DNA of 64,000 nt, from the NCBI GenBank assembly GCA_012959805.1, contig DUCN01000018.1, positions 85,415 to 149,414 of the forward strand, read 5' to 3'. Source of the DNA: Myxococcales bacterium (GTDB lineage Bacteria > Myxococcota_A > UBA9160 > UBA4427). The notes beneath the pieces are model-generated. The model was not told the origin of the DNA and searched no databases. It saw only the letters and a list, made by a program, of their open reading frames with translations. Both the position numbers and the translations under genes were made by a program. Positions 1-11,472 of this stretch are shown here, one piece after another (positions within the stretch are counted from its first letter, which is position 1; every line of letters begins with the position of its first letter).

Positions 1-102
1 GTCAATTCCCACGTCGGCCGATTGTAGCGATTCTGATCCATCCATTCGCGGCGCGACGTGATTCGACCTCGCGAGACGAATTCGGACGGTATCATCCCTG
101 GC

Positions 103-927
103 ATGCCAAATGAATCTGTCCTCTTCGATCTCGATTCCTCGGGCGTCGCCACCATCACTCTGAATCGGCCTGACCAATTGAACACCTGTTCCGGCGATCT
201 CCTCACGCGACTCGGCGAGTGTTATCGGCGGTGTGACGAAGACGACGCGGTCCGAACGGTCATCGTTACCGGCGCCGGGCGCGCTTTCTGCGCCGGTGCC
301 GACATGACCGAGGCGGCCAAGACCTTCGACCTCTCCGCATCCGGCGGCTTCGATGATTTCAGTGCCGCTGGAATCGATTTCCCAGCCTTCAAGATTCGAA
401 AGCTCGTCATCGCCGCCGTCAACGGTCATGCCATTGGCATCGGCATGAGCCTGGCCATGCAATGCGATCTTCGAATTTTCGCATCGGAGGGGAAATACGG
501 GATCGTGCAGGTCCGACGTGGCGTCATGGGCGACGCCTATTCCCATTGGACGATGGTCCGGTTGGTCGGCCTTGCACGCGCAGCAGAAATCATGCTCACT
601 GGAAAAACGTTTCGCGGAGACGAACTCGAGCGTCTAGGTGTGGCCAACCAAATCGTGCCCGCCGCAGACGTGCTCAGGACCGCACGGGAAATCGCGACGG
701 ACTCGGCCATTCACGCCGCACCTCTTTCCGTCGCCGTCTCGAAACGCTTGTTGTGGGAATCCATGGAGCTCACGGCCGAGCAAGTCGAGCATCGTGAAAC
801 CGAACTTCACAAACACATCATGACCAGCCCCGATGCCATCGAGGGCCCAGTCGCCCACATGGAGCGACGTGCACCGAAATGGAGTCTCCGGGTCTCCAAT
901 GATTGGCCAGACTGGCCAGAAGACTAG
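103..927 (+). CDS. Crotonase-fold (enoyl-CoA hydratase/isomerase family) protein
   Basis: Crotonase-superfamily protein of 274 residues, expected to act on an acyl-CoA thioester in the cytosol. The CoA-binding/oxyanion-hole segment GAGRAFCAGADM (about residues 57-68) and the second oxyanion segment around NGHAIGIGMSLAMQCDL (107-123) are clear, followed by the family stretch MLTGKTF. The two glutamates that catalyse hydration in classical enoyl-CoA hydratases align here with Ser116 and Gln136, so simple crotonyl-CoA hydration is unlikely; an isomerase, hydrolase or lyase variant is possible. ATG 103 was chosen over an in-frame GTG at 58 because family similarity begins right after it. It stands alone, facing a convergent aldo/keto reductase; the substrate cannot be named. 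Confidence 0.85.
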   Translation: MPNESVLFDLDSSGVATITLNRPDQLNTCSGDLLTRLGECYRRCDEDDAVRTVIVTGAGRAFCAGADMTEAAKTFDLSASGGFDDFSAAGIDFPAFKIRKLVIAAVNGHAIGIGMSLAMQCDLRIFASEGKYGIVQVRRGVMGDAYSHWTMVRLVGLARAAEIMLTGKTFRGDELERLGVANQIVPAADVLRTAREIATDSAIHAAPLSVAVSKRLLWESMELTAEQVEHRETELHKHIMTSPDAIEGPVAHMERRAPKWSLRVSNDWPDWPED

Positions 928-1016
928 TCAGACAGCCAAAAGACCTGAACCCCGACTGGCCCGATGGGCCGGATTCTTTGACCGCTCACCCGACACCGGC
1001 CCACTTCCGAGATGCT

Positions 1017-1895
1017 CTAGATCGTATCGCTCACGCCGCGAACGAAGAGCGGCTCGATCACGCTCGACTCGGCATCGTCGAGCATCTCTTGGTCACTCGG
1101 CATCGCGATCATTTCCGTCGCCGCCTCGATCGTGCTCTCGAGCAGCCGCCCGTCGCTCGAACTATTCAAAAAGACATCGTCCCGGGCGAGCACCCAATGG
1201 ACGGCCCGCCGAATCGCGTCGGCATCCGAGAGCGGCTCATACCAACTGAATCTGGGTCCGTCTTCGGATTGCCAACGACGCCGTGCAAGCGCCTTGATGG
1301 TTTGGATCGCCACGTTTCGCTCACGACAAGTTGCGGCCAAGGATTCGAAATCTGCGGCGTACTCCGGTTGGGCCATCATCGAAAAGTTGAGCGGCGCGAG
1401 TACCGAGGCGAATTCGAACTCGCCCAGACTCTTTAGATGCATAGCGGGAGCGAATGTCCCATGTCCGGTGACGCCGATAAATCGAACCAGACCTTCATCG
1501 CGCGCCTGGATCAGCGCCTCGACCGCGCCACCCGGCCCCATCGCTGTCCGCCATCCCTCGTCGTCGACCAGATTGTGAAGCTGTATGAGATCGACCTGAT
1601 CCACGCCCATCCGCGTGAGCGATTTTTCCAGTCCGGCTCGCGCTTCGGAGCCACTTCGTTCGGCCGTTTTCGTGGCCAGGAAGACCTCCGACCGATGACT
1701 GGTGAGCCAACCGGCGAGATTGAGTTCGGAATCGCCGTAGCCGGCGGCCGTGTCGATATGGTTGATGCCCGCGCGCTCGACCCTTTCTAGGGTCTGTTCC
1801 ACTCTGGCAGGCTTCATCGCCGCCAATGCGGCGGCGCCGAAAATCACCCGTGAACTTTCGAAACCCGTCGCCCCAAACGCTTGTTTTTGAATCAT
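1017..1895 (-). CDS. Aldo/keto reductase
   Basis: NAD(P)H-dependent aldo/keto reductase of 292 residues with a TIM-barrel fold. The complete catalytic tetrad is visible: Asp48 (HIDTA), Tyr53 (AGYGDSE), Lys76 (ATKTAER) and His107 (IQLHNL). The length is normal for the short bacterial members that reduce aldehydes or sugar-derived carbonyls. The substrate is unknown. The gene is monocistronic on the minus strand, convergent with the crotonase gene and divergent from lon; the 240 bp gap to lon should hold both promoters. Confidence 0.88.
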   Translation of the reverse strand: MIQKQAFGATGFESSRVIFGAAALAAMKPARVEQTLERVERAGINHIDTAAGYGDSELNLAGWLTSHRSEVFLATKTAERSGSEARAGLEKSLTRMGVDQVDLIQLHNLVDDEGWRTAMGPGGAVEALIQARDEGLVRFIGVTGHGTFAPAMHLKSLGEFEFASVLAPLNFSMMAQPEYAADFESLAATCRERNVAIQTIKALARRRWQSEDGPRFSWYEPLSDADAIRRAVHWVLARDDVFLNSSSDGRLLESTIEAATEMIAMPSDQEMLDDAESSVIEPLFVRGVSDTI

Positions 1896-2138
1896 GTCGG
1901 CATTCTAGCCTCTCGACCCGCGCCAAAACGACCAAGCTTTTCCCTCTTTAAATTCACACACCTACACGCATCTAGGTGGATTCGTGAAAAACGGCCCCGG
2001 ATTCATCGAGTTTGCGCGAATCGGCTTGACCGAGCTCGCTTCGGGCTTACGTTGAGTATCTCCAGGCCGGAATCACGCGGGCTACAGGCGCCCCCGTGAC
2101 TTTCTCTCGCCCTCTGCGTCTCAGGAAACCCGAATCCA
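1896..2138. promoter_or_regulatory. Divergent intergenic region aldo/keto reductase - lon, with a 6+6 bp inverted repeat
   Basis: Shared upstream region of two divergent genes. It contains an exact inverted repeat CACCTA-N8-TAGGTG at 1959-1978, a plausible operator. A weak sigma70-like pair facing lon is TTGACC at 2026-2031 and TACGTT at 2048-2053 with 16 bp spacing. A good Shine-Dalgarno AGGAAA precedes the TTG start of lon. No recognised heat-shock operator was seen. The promoter call is tentative. Confidence 0.3.
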
Positions 2139-4601
<2,463 letters not shown>

Positions 4602-4715
4602 TCGTACGGCGCAGAGCGCCCCCGCTTCTCACCACACCCTCTGCTGTCCGGTCTCCGGTCCCCGCGGCCGCTTGAATGCTCCGAAAAATGAGCCTGGGCT
4701 GCTAGGATTATCCAC

Positions 4716-5846
4716 GTGAAGATCGCACTCGTGCACGACTGGCTGACTGGCTATCGCGGCGGCGAGCGCGTGCTGCATCACATCGCCAAGCGATTCCCCG
4801 ATGCGGATCTCTACACCCTCTTCCACACCCCGGGCAGCATGCCGTCGGCCATCGAGGACCGTCGCATTTTCACCAGCGCACTCGACAAGCTCCCCGGCAA
4901 GACAAAACACTACCGAAAATGGCTGCCCCTCTTCCCTCTTGCGATCCGCCAATTCGATCTCGTTGGGTATGACCTCATTCTGTCCACCAGCCATGCTGTC
5001 GCCAAAAGCATTCGCGTCCCGCCCGGCGTTCGGCACCTCGACTATTGCTTCACGCCCATGCGATATATCTGGGATCAGGCCGACGCCTATCTTGGTCGCG
5101 GCCCGCGTAGATGGCTCGCCATGCCCATGGTCAGTGCGCTTCGGCGCTTCGATGTCCAAACCAGCGGCCCCACATCGGTCACGCGCTTCGTCGCGAGCTC
5201 AACCGAAGTCGCAAATCGCATTCGCATGCATTACGGCCGAGAAGCCAAGGTCATCGCGCCGCCCGTCGATGTTTCCTGGATCGCAGGCGCCCGAGAATCC
5301 TCCGAAGACTACTACCTCCACGTCGCCGGTTTCGTCCCCTACAAAAGGGATGACCTCGTCATCGAAACCTTTCGCCAATCCAGCCGACGGCTCATCGTCG
5401 TCGGCGACGGCCCCGGCCGCAAAAGACTCGAAAAGAAAGCCACACCCAATATCCGTTTCACTGGTCGAGTCAGCGACTCCGAGCTCGCCGTTCTCTACCG
5501 GGGCTGCCGCGCCCTCCTCTATCCCCAGCACGAAGATTTCGGTCTCGTCGCCGTCGAAGCGCAAGCCGCCGGCCGCCCCGTCATCGCCTTTGGCGCAGGC
5601 GGAGCCCTCGATACGATTCGGCCCTACCCGGGCGACTCTGGCATGTCTAACGTCCGCGATGCGACTGGAATCTTCTTTCACGAAACGACGACCGACTCGC
5701 TGGCCACGGCCATCGAACGATTCGAAAAAGTGGAAGCCAAGTTTGCCCCGGAGCGCATTCGAAGCTGGGCGAAACGATTTTCGCCGCAGAGATTCGATTT
5801 CGCCTTCGATCAGGAAATCGCTGCTTTGATGAACGGGACCCCATGA
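4716..5846 (+). CDS. Glycosyltransferase family 4 (group 1)
   Basis: GT-B fold glycosyltransferase of 376 residues, transferring a nucleotide-activated sugar, probably for O-antigen, capsule or exopolysaccharide. The N-terminal acceptor domain begins KIALVHDWLTGYRGGERV, with a glycine-rich loop and the CFTPMRYIWDQADAYLG stretch seen in WbaZ-like mannosyltransferases. The C-terminal donor domain carries VAGFVPYKRDD, VVGDGPGRKRLE and the E-x7-E motif in EDFGLVAVEAQA. Start is GTG 4716. Its last codon overlaps the start of the next gene by 4 nt (ATGA), so it is co-translated with the DegT-type aminotransferase. Exact donor and linkage are not readable from sequence. Confidence 0.88.
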   Translation: MKIALVHDWLTGYRGGERVLHHIAKRFPDADLYTLFHTPGSMPSAIEDRRIFTSALDKLPGKTKHYRKWLPLFPLAIRQFDLVGYDLILSTSHAVAKSIRVPPGVRHLDYCFTPMRYIWDQADAYLGRGPRRWLAMPMVSALRRFDVQTSGPTSVTRFVASSTEVANRIRMHYGREAKVIAPPVDVSWIAGARESSEDYYLHVAGFVPYKRDDLVIETFRQSSRRLIVVGDGPGRKRLEKKATPNIRFTGRVSDSELAVLYRGCRALLYPQHEDFGLVAVEAQAAGRPVIAFGAGGALDTIRPYPGDSGMSNVRDATGIFFHETTTDSLATAIERFEKVEAKFAPERIRSWAKRFSPQRFDFAFDQEIAALMNGTP

Positions 5847-7051
5847 GCAGGACGGCAGGAAAGATTCCGATGCTCGATCTGCGGGCGCAACATGCGGAAC
5901 TCCAGGAAGAGCTTCTTGATGCATTCTCCGCGGTCCTCGCCTCCGGCCGGTTCATTCTCGGCGATGCGGTGGAGACTTTTGAATCGGATCTCGCAGCACA
6001 TTGCGGCGCACGCTTTGGGTTGGGCTGCAATTCTGGAACGGACGCCCTCTGGTTGGCGCTGCGCGGCCTCGGGATTGGGCCGGGAGATGCCGTGCTTTGC
6101 CCGGCTTTCTCGTTTTTCGCGACCGCGGCAGCGATCGTTCGGGTAGGCGCGCGTCCGGTCTTTGCTGACATTCATCCGGCGACCTTCAATCTCGAACCGC
6201 AGGATGCAATCCGTCGCGCGGAACAGACTCCGAATCTTCGAGCGATCATCAGTGTCGACCTCTTCGGTCGCGTCTGCGAACTCGGACCGCTTGAATCCTA
6301 TTGCCGCGATCGCGGCATCCACATCATCCAGGACGCAGCGCAATCCATCGATGCACTCGATGAGATGGGACGCACGATCGGCTGTCAGTCCGATGTCGCT
6401 TGTTTCAGTTTCTATCCGACCAAGAATCTCGGCGCGTTAGGCGATGCTGGAGGCCTCGTGACCGATGATGCCGAACTGGCAGGGCTTATCTCCCGATTGC
6501 GGAGCCATGGCGAGTCGGAGCCGGGTCTATACGAAGAACTTGGGCTGAATTCGCGCATGGACGCACTCCAAGCTGTCGGCCTGAGCGTTAAACTTCGACA
6601 TCTTGAGGGCTGGACCCATGCGAGACGACAACTCGCCGCGCACTACGACTCGCTTTTCTTGGAGCATGGCGCGGTGGCCGCGGATTCCGATGCCGAAACC
6701 CCAGCCGGGCACGACCTCACCCGCGGAGCAAAATTGCCAGTCTTGATCCCGACGCCGTCTCGTCGGCGAGGGCGGCAGAGCTATCATCGCTACGTCATTC
6801 GCGTGTCGGCCAATCGCCGAGATGAACTCATCCGAACGCTCGCTCAGGACTCCATCGAAAGCGCCGTTTTCTATGCTCGCGGCTTGCACCAACAGCCTGC
6901 GCTGGCCGAGTTTGCCCCGGCCTCGCGCGCACCCCTCCCGGAAACTGAGCGAGTCTGCGAGGAATGTCTGGCCCTGCCGATCTTTCCAGAACTCGGAATT
7001 GATCGGGTGGAGCGGGTCGTCGCCGCAGTCAAAGCGTGCCTCACCGCCTAA
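5843..7051 (+). CDS. DegT/DnrJ/EryC1/StrS-family PLP aminotransferase
   Basis: PLP-dependent sugar aminotransferase of 402 residues, in the family that aminates keto groups on nucleotide-linked deoxysugars. Visible motifs are the N-terminal MLDLRAQHAELQEE, the cofactor-binding CNSGTDALWLAL, the aspartate in IIQDAAQS, and the Schiff-base lysine in YPTKNLGALGDAGGL. The region after residue 240 includes an insertion (SRRRGRQSYHRYVIRV) near the substrate site. It overlaps the upstream glycosyltransferase by 4 nt, so the pair likely makes and transfers an amino sugar for a surface glycan. It ends 9 bp from the convergent sugar-1-phosphate transferase. The specific sugar (perosamine-like or other) is inference. 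Confidence 0.88.
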   Translation: MSRTAGKIPMLDLRAQHAELQEELLDAFSAVLASGRFILGDAVETFESDLAAHCGARFGLGCNSGTDALWLALRGLGIGPGDAVLCPAFSFFATAAAIVRVGARPVFADIHPATFNLEPQDAIRRAEQTPNLRAIISVDLFGRVCELGPLESYCRDRGIHIIQDAAQSIDALDEMGRTIGCQSDVACFSFYPTKNLGALGDAGGLVTDDAELAGLISRLRSHGESEPGLYEELGLNSRMDALQAVGLSVKLRHLEGWTHARRQLAAHYDSLFLEHGAVAADSDAETPAGHDLTRGAKLPVLIPTPSRRRGRQSYHRYVIRVSANRRDELIRTLAQDSIESAVFYARGLHQQPALAEFAPASRAPLPETERVCEECLALPIFPELGIDRVERVVAAVKACLTA

Positions 7052-7060
7052 CAGGCAATT

Positions 7061-8449
7061 TCATGAATCTTCCGGGCTCGCCCGACGCGATAGCGTCATG
7101 AGCAGTATGCGAACATCCAGCCAAAACGACCATTGCTGGATGTAATAGAGGTCGTGCTCAACGCGTTCGTGAATCGACGTATCACCCCGCCAGCCGTGCA
7201 CTTGCGCCCAACCCGTTATCCCTGCCCGCACCTTGTGGCGAAGCATGTAGCCCGGGACTTCTCGCCGAAACGCATCGATATAGCTCGGCTGCTCGGGACG
7301 TGGACCCACGAGACTCATCTCGCCACGTACCACATTGACGAGCTGCGGGAGTTCATCCAAATTGAACTTACGTAGATGACGCCCAAGCCGAGTTCGCCGC
7401 GGATCGCTAGGTTTAGTCCAGCCTGGACCACTCGCCTCGGCACCCCTCTTCATCGATCGGAATTTCAGCATTTCGAATACGCGCCCATCATGGCCCATAC
7501 GCGTCTGTCGGTAGAGCACAGGCGCTCCTGAGCTCGCGTAGATGGCCAATCCAATCAAGCCCAGCAAAGGCGACAACAAAACCAAAGCCGAAGTGGACGC
7601 AACGAGATCGAAAGAGCGTTTTCCAAGTGCCGCCCATCCAAAGAGCGCAGTCTCCTGCAGACCGATCACGGGAATTCCGTCGAGACTCTCGATGCTGCTG
7701 CACAGGCGAAATCCGTGCAGTAGATCGGGCACGATCTTCACGTTCACGACCTCATCCGCAAGCTCGACCACAACTTTCTCGAAGAGTTCTGATTCATGAC
7801 GTGAGAGCGCAATGATCACTTGATCGACCCGATGCTCTCGCAAGATTCGTTTGAGATCACTGGTTCCGCCGATCACATCCGCACCTTCGACGGATGCGCC
7901 AACCAAGCCGCTCGAGACCGCTCCGATCAATCGAAGTCCGGAGTCCGGACGATGGCGAATCCGTTCGGCGACCGATGCAGCCAGCGGCCCCGATCCAACG
8001 ACCAGCACATAACGCAGATTGAATCCACGCCGTCGCGCGCGCCGCAGCCCGAAGCGAATGAAGGACCGGAAGGCGATAACGGCAAGCGGTGCCAGAACAG
8101 CAAATAGGCCAACCGCCAATCGTGAGTAATAATAACTGCGCGCAAAAAACGAGATGGCGACCATTAAAAGAATGCCGGTGGCGGTGGCGCGCAAGACTCC
8201 GACCGCTTCCCCGAGCGTCGAGTCCATGCGCCTTGCTTCATAGAGGCCGTGGGACCCGAACAGTCCAAGAAAGAGCGGCAGGATCACGGCGAGCGGATAC
8301 ACATATTGAATCGCCGGCGGGATACCCAGAGGCGCGGGAAGCCCGGTATTAAAACGAAGTACATATGCGGCGAACCACGCACCAGTAATCAGTGCGAGAT
8401 CAGCCACCGCCAATAGCGTTCGAAAAACCTCGCTGTAGCGAAACAACAT
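7061..8449 (-). CDS. Exopolysaccharide polyprenyl-phosphate sugar-1-phosphate transferase (WcaJ-like)
   Basis: Inner-membrane enzyme of 462 residues that starts glycan synthesis by moving a sugar 1-phosphate to undecaprenyl phosphate. The N-terminus has four hydrophobic segments (about residues 10-115), then a Rossmann-like middle domain (VLVVGSGPLAASVAERI, about 150-250), a further membrane segment (LVASTSALVLLSPLLGLIGL), and the conserved catalytic domain: KFRSM, LDELPQLVNVVRGEMSLVGPRP and AGITGWAQVHGWRG. This is the full WcaJ/CpsE architecture. It heads a minus-strand group with a GT39-like transferase and faces the glycosyltransferase/aminotransferase pair, so these genes likely serve one polysaccharide. 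The sugar (glucose or galactose) is unknown. Confidence 0.9.
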   Translation of the reverse strand: MLFRYSEVFRTLLAVADLALITGAWFAAYVLRFNTGLPAPLGIPPAIQYVYPLAVILPLFLGLFGSHGLYEARRMDSTLGEAVGVLRATATGILLMVAISFFARSYYYSRLAVGLFAVLAPLAVIAFRSFIRFGLRRARRRGFNLRYVLVVGSGPLAASVAERIRHRPDSGLRLIGAVSSGLVGASVEGADVIGGTSDLKRILREHRVDQVIIALSRHESELFEKVVVELADEVVNVKIVPDLLHGFRLCSSIESLDGIPVIGLQETALFGWAALGKRSFDLVASTSALVLLSPLLGLIGLAIYASSGAPVLYRQTRMGHDGRVFEMLKFRSMKRGAEASGPGWTKPSDPRRTRLGRHLRKFNLDELPQLVNVVRGEMSLVGPRPEQPSYIDAFRREVPGYMLRHKVRAGITGWAQVHGWRGDTSIHERVEHDLYYIQQWSFWLDVRILLMTLSRRASPEDS

Positions 8450-8492
8450 CCGCTCGTCCCCTCACCAAGATGGAAGAGTGCCAGATTCCAAC

Positions 8493-10079
8493 TCAGTCCG
8501 CAGGTTCCGGCCCCAAAGACAGCACGAGAACAGCGCCTTTTCCGAACGGAACGGCGTGAACCAACTGAAGCCAATGCCCGATGCCTTCCTTGAGTCCGCG
8601 ATGGTCCGCGAGATTGTCGCGATCGATGATGACCCAGCGCGCGTTTCGTTTCCGCAATTGAGCGGCGAGGCGACCGCCGCTGGCCGCCGGCAACGGCACG
8701 AAATCAGCTTGCGCGTAGTACGCCACTCGAACCTTCTGCGCCGCAACGGCTCCGGAATCTGGGCGAGTGCTCGCAAGCCATTCCGCCGCCACTCGAGTCG
8801 GAAGCCGATCTGTCCGCCGCGCACGAAGATCCCGAGCCCCCCAGCTAAGAATCAATGCCACAACGATTGCCGCACAGACCACTCTGGAATCTCGCAAACG
8901 CCTGTGCCAGGTCGGATTGCGACGCATGATCCGCGAGACGCTGGCCTGCCAGAGCGTTCTTGCACCCAATGCAGCATAGCCGATCAAGGGCAGCCAGGGT
9001 GGGAGGGCATGACGGCGACTCACATATCCGGCGCCCCAGACCAGCATGACCAGGAGGGCCATGTAGCCGATCAGGACGAGCGCGATCGCGCGGTTCCGAT
9101 GCCTCTTCTTCGACTCGTGCTCCGAACGAGAAGCCCAGATCCCGACCAGCGCGAGGAGGATCAATTCCCATCGAAAAGCGGCCATCGAAGTCGCTGCAAC
9201 CCGGGTCACCGCCTCGAGCATCCCCAGTAATGTCCGTTCTGGGTGTCTCACAGCCGGCCCGCTCATTCGACTGGATTGCTCAGGCAGCCGCAGTCGACCC
9301 GCCAGTTCCGCAAGCCGGGCCCCCTCACGGGCCTGCGCCGCCCGAATATCGGGATGCGAGGGATCGGCGACCAAACGCGAAATCGACTTCTTCTGCGTCA
9401 GTGTGAGTTCACCGGCGGCCTCGCTGACGACGAAAACAAAGGGCGTCATGACGAAGGCACCGGCCAACAAGGCAGCAACGCAGGCGATCGCTGCACGACG
9501 TCGCATGTCGGAGTCGCCTAACATGCGAGTGATGAGCAAAACGAGACAGGCCAAGAGCAGCGCGGCGCCCTCCGGCCGGACCAGAAAAGCCAGACCACAG
9601 GTCACTCCCATCCCGATCGCGAGCTTCACGGTCGGATCCTCGAGAACCCTTGTCATCCAGAGAAAGGTCAGGAGGAAAAGGCCTGTGTAGATCCCGTCGC
9701 TCATGACATCCGAAGAGAAGTCCACGGCCCAGGGATGCAGGGCGAGAATCCATGCGGCCACCCAGGCGACTGGCCCCCCGAACGAATCGCGCACGAAGTA
9801 GAACAACGCGCCAATCGAGAGCAGCCCACCGAGGATCGAAACCACCACCCCCGCCGTCTCGAAGTTGACCGAGAAAAGTGACACCAACGCAATCAACGCT
9901 GGATACAGCGGGTGATAGGGATGGGCTAAGACATCCGCTAGGCGACCTTCCGTGATCGCTTCCGCCATCGCCAGGAAGATTGGCCCATCGTTGAAGATCG
10001 CCGCCGTCTGGGACCAGGCGAATGCGCGGATCGCGAGAGCGAGGAGGAGAATGCCTCCCAGCCCGAGGAGGTCTCGCAA
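8493..10079 (-). CDS. GT39-like membrane glycosyltransferase
   Basis: Polytopic inner-membrane protein of 528 residues with about ten hydrophobic segments, resembling the PMT_2/GT39 families (dolichyl- or undecaprenyl-phosphate sugar transferases; ArnT-like). The first periplasmic loop contains FNDGPIFLAMAEAI with the Asp-Gly expected for the acidic catalytic site, followed by HPYHPLYPALIALV and LHPWAVDFSSDVMSDGIY. The C-terminal soluble part (from about 430) is a small periplasmic domain. The start is TTG 10,079. It sits 41 bp downstream of the GpgS-like gene and 43 bp before the sugar-1-phosphate transferase, suggesting one minus-strand transcription unit. Acceptor (lipid A, polysaccharide or protein) cannot be told. 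Confidence 0.78.
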   Translation of the reverse strand: MRDLLGLGGILLLALAIRAFAWSQTAAIFNDGPIFLAMAEAITEGRLADVLAHPYHPLYPALIALVSLFSVNFETAGVVVSILGGLLSIGALFYFVRDSFGGPVAWVAAWILALHPWAVDFSSDVMSDGIYTGLFLLTFLWMTRVLEDPTVKLAIGMGVTCGLAFLVRPEGAALLLACLVLLITRMLGDSDMRRRAAIACVAALLAGAFVMTPFVFVVSEAAGELTLTQKKSISRLVADPSHPDIRAAQAREGARLAELAGRLRLPEQSSRMSGPAVRHPERTLLGMLEAVTRVAATSMAAFRWELILLALVGIWASRSEHESKKRHRNRAIALVLIGYMALLVMLVWGAGYVSRRHALPPWLPLIGYAALGARTLWQASVSRIMRRNPTWHRRLRDSRVVCAAIVVALILSWGARDLRARRTDRLPTRVAAEWLASTRPDSGAVAAQKVRVAYYAQADFVPLPAASGGRLAAQLRKRNARWVIIDRDNLADHRGLKEGIGHWLQLVHAVPFGKGAVLVLSLGPEPAD

Positions 10080-10120
10080 CGAAAGCGGAATCGCCGACCG
10101 CCGGACGTCGCTCCCAGGTT

Positions 10121-11353
10121 TCAGCGGAGGCTCCGGTCGTCTTCCTCGACCGCCGCGCGCAAATCATCAAGGAAGTCGGGCATGGCCGACACCACTCGAC
10201 TCCAATTCGGAATCTGTGGTGAGCCCATTGGGTCACGAACGAAGTCGAGTCCGGCCGCGCGCAATGCGCCGGAGAAGGTTTCGACCGCGACCTCCTCTTC
10301 GTGTCGATCAAAAACCAGCCCGTTCAGCTTCGCGTCGTCGCTATAACGGGCAATCGCATCCTGCGCCGTCCGAACATACGCCGAGATCATCGTGTTCAAG
10401 AAGCCTGAATCAAACTCGACGCCGTAACTAGCGAGGTTGCGGATGAGCGAGGCCGCGATATCCCGGACCATGCGATGCAGGCCGCCCGCTGGATCGTGTT
10501 CGGACAATGCCTGATGCTTGTGGTCATAGTTCTCGACCAACTCGACCTGGCAGATTCGCTTCAGGGAACAATTCCGGTAGACCTCCGCGAGGACTCCGAC
10601 TTCGAGTCCCCAATCCGCGGGCACCCGATTGGCTCGGACCAGTTCGATGGTCATCGAGCATTCCCCGGCCAGCGGGTACCGAAAGGACTCGAGATAATCG
10701 AGCAGCGGCACGGGACCGAGAACCGATTTCATGGAACGAATCAGCGGCGCCATGAAAAGCCGGCTCACACGGCCGTGCATGCGGTCGGAGACGCGACTGT
10801 AATACCCCTTGGCGAACTCGTAACTCATGTTCGGATTGGCGGTCGGGAAGCACAGCCTGGCCAAGAGATCGCGTCGATAGTTCAAGATGTCGCAGTCGTG
10901 GGTCGCGACGACGCGAGCACGCTGGGTCGCGAGCACGTAGCCAAAGGCAATCCAATTCGCCCGGCCTTTCCCGTCGGCTCCCGGATCGAGTCCCTCACTC
11001 TTCAATCGGAGGAAGAGTTCCTGAACACGCGGACCCTGATTCCAGATCACTGTAGGCTTCGCACCATCACTTGCGCGAACGCGCTCGAAGAGGTCACGCA
11101 TTTCCTGAAATTGATTCGTGTCGGCCTCCCCGGAGAGACTGACGACGCACTGGCTGAGATACGGGACCAGAGAGAGTTCCTCGACGATCTGCTTGAGCGC
11201 AGGACCGTGGATCTCGGCATAGAGTGAGGGCAGCACCAGGGCCACCGGCCGCTCCCGCCCATATCGAACCAACTCGCGCTCGAGGCGAGGCAGGTCCACC
11301 TCGCCGAGGCGATGCAGGGACGTGATCACCCCGCTCTGATGGAAATCAGCCAT
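10121..11353 (-). CDS. Glucosyl-3-phosphoglycerate synthase-like glycosyltransferase (GT81-type)
   Basis: Cytosolic GT-A transferase of 410 residues. The start ADFHQSGVITSLHRL, the LVLPSLYAEIHGPAL stretch, the metal-binding DCD in ATHDCDILNYRRDLL and FRYPLAGECSM match bacterial GpgS/MpgS-like enzymes that join glucose (or mannose) from a nucleotide sugar to 3-phosphoglycerate, the first step to the compatible solute glucosylglycerate. No phosphatase partner (GpgP) was recognised beside it; a phosphoglycerate kinase lies 4.5 kb away in another unit. It leads the minus-strand sugar genes. Assignment rests on remembered family motifs; a different hexosyltransferase activity is the main alternative. 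Confidence 0.7.
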   Translation of the reverse strand: MADFHQSGVITSLHRLGEVDLPRLERELVRYGRERPVALVLPSLYAEIHGPALKQIVEELSLVPYLSQCVVSLSGEADTNQFQEMRDLFERVRASDGAKPTVIWNQGPRVQELFLRLKSEGLDPGADGKGRANWIAFGYVLATQRARVVATHDCDILNYRRDLLARLCFPTANPNMSYEFAKGYYSRVSDRMHGRVSRLFMAPLIRSMKSVLGPVPLLDYLESFRYPLAGECSMTIELVRANRVPADWGLEVGVLAEVYRNCSLKRICQVELVENYDHKHQALSEHDPAGGLHRMVRDIAASLIRNLASYGVEFDSGFLNTMISAYVRTAQDAIARYSDDAKLNGLVFDRHEEEVAVETFSGALRAAGLDFVRDPMGSPQIPNWSRVVSAMPDFLDDLRAAVEEDDRSLR

Positions 11354-11472
11354 GGGCGGGACGTTCGCACCCGCCCCCTTCGGGTGTCAAGCGATTGAGT
11401 GGATCTAGCAAATCGGCGCAAAAGAGAAGGTCGGGGATCCAGCATGGTCGCTCGAAAGCAAAATCAGACGGC

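Noticed and set aside
10475-11227. 250-codon plus-strand frame opposite the GpgS-like gene
   Set aside because: Mirror frame of the conserved gene; residues such as repeated Asp/Arg/Gly runs reflect reverse-complement codons.
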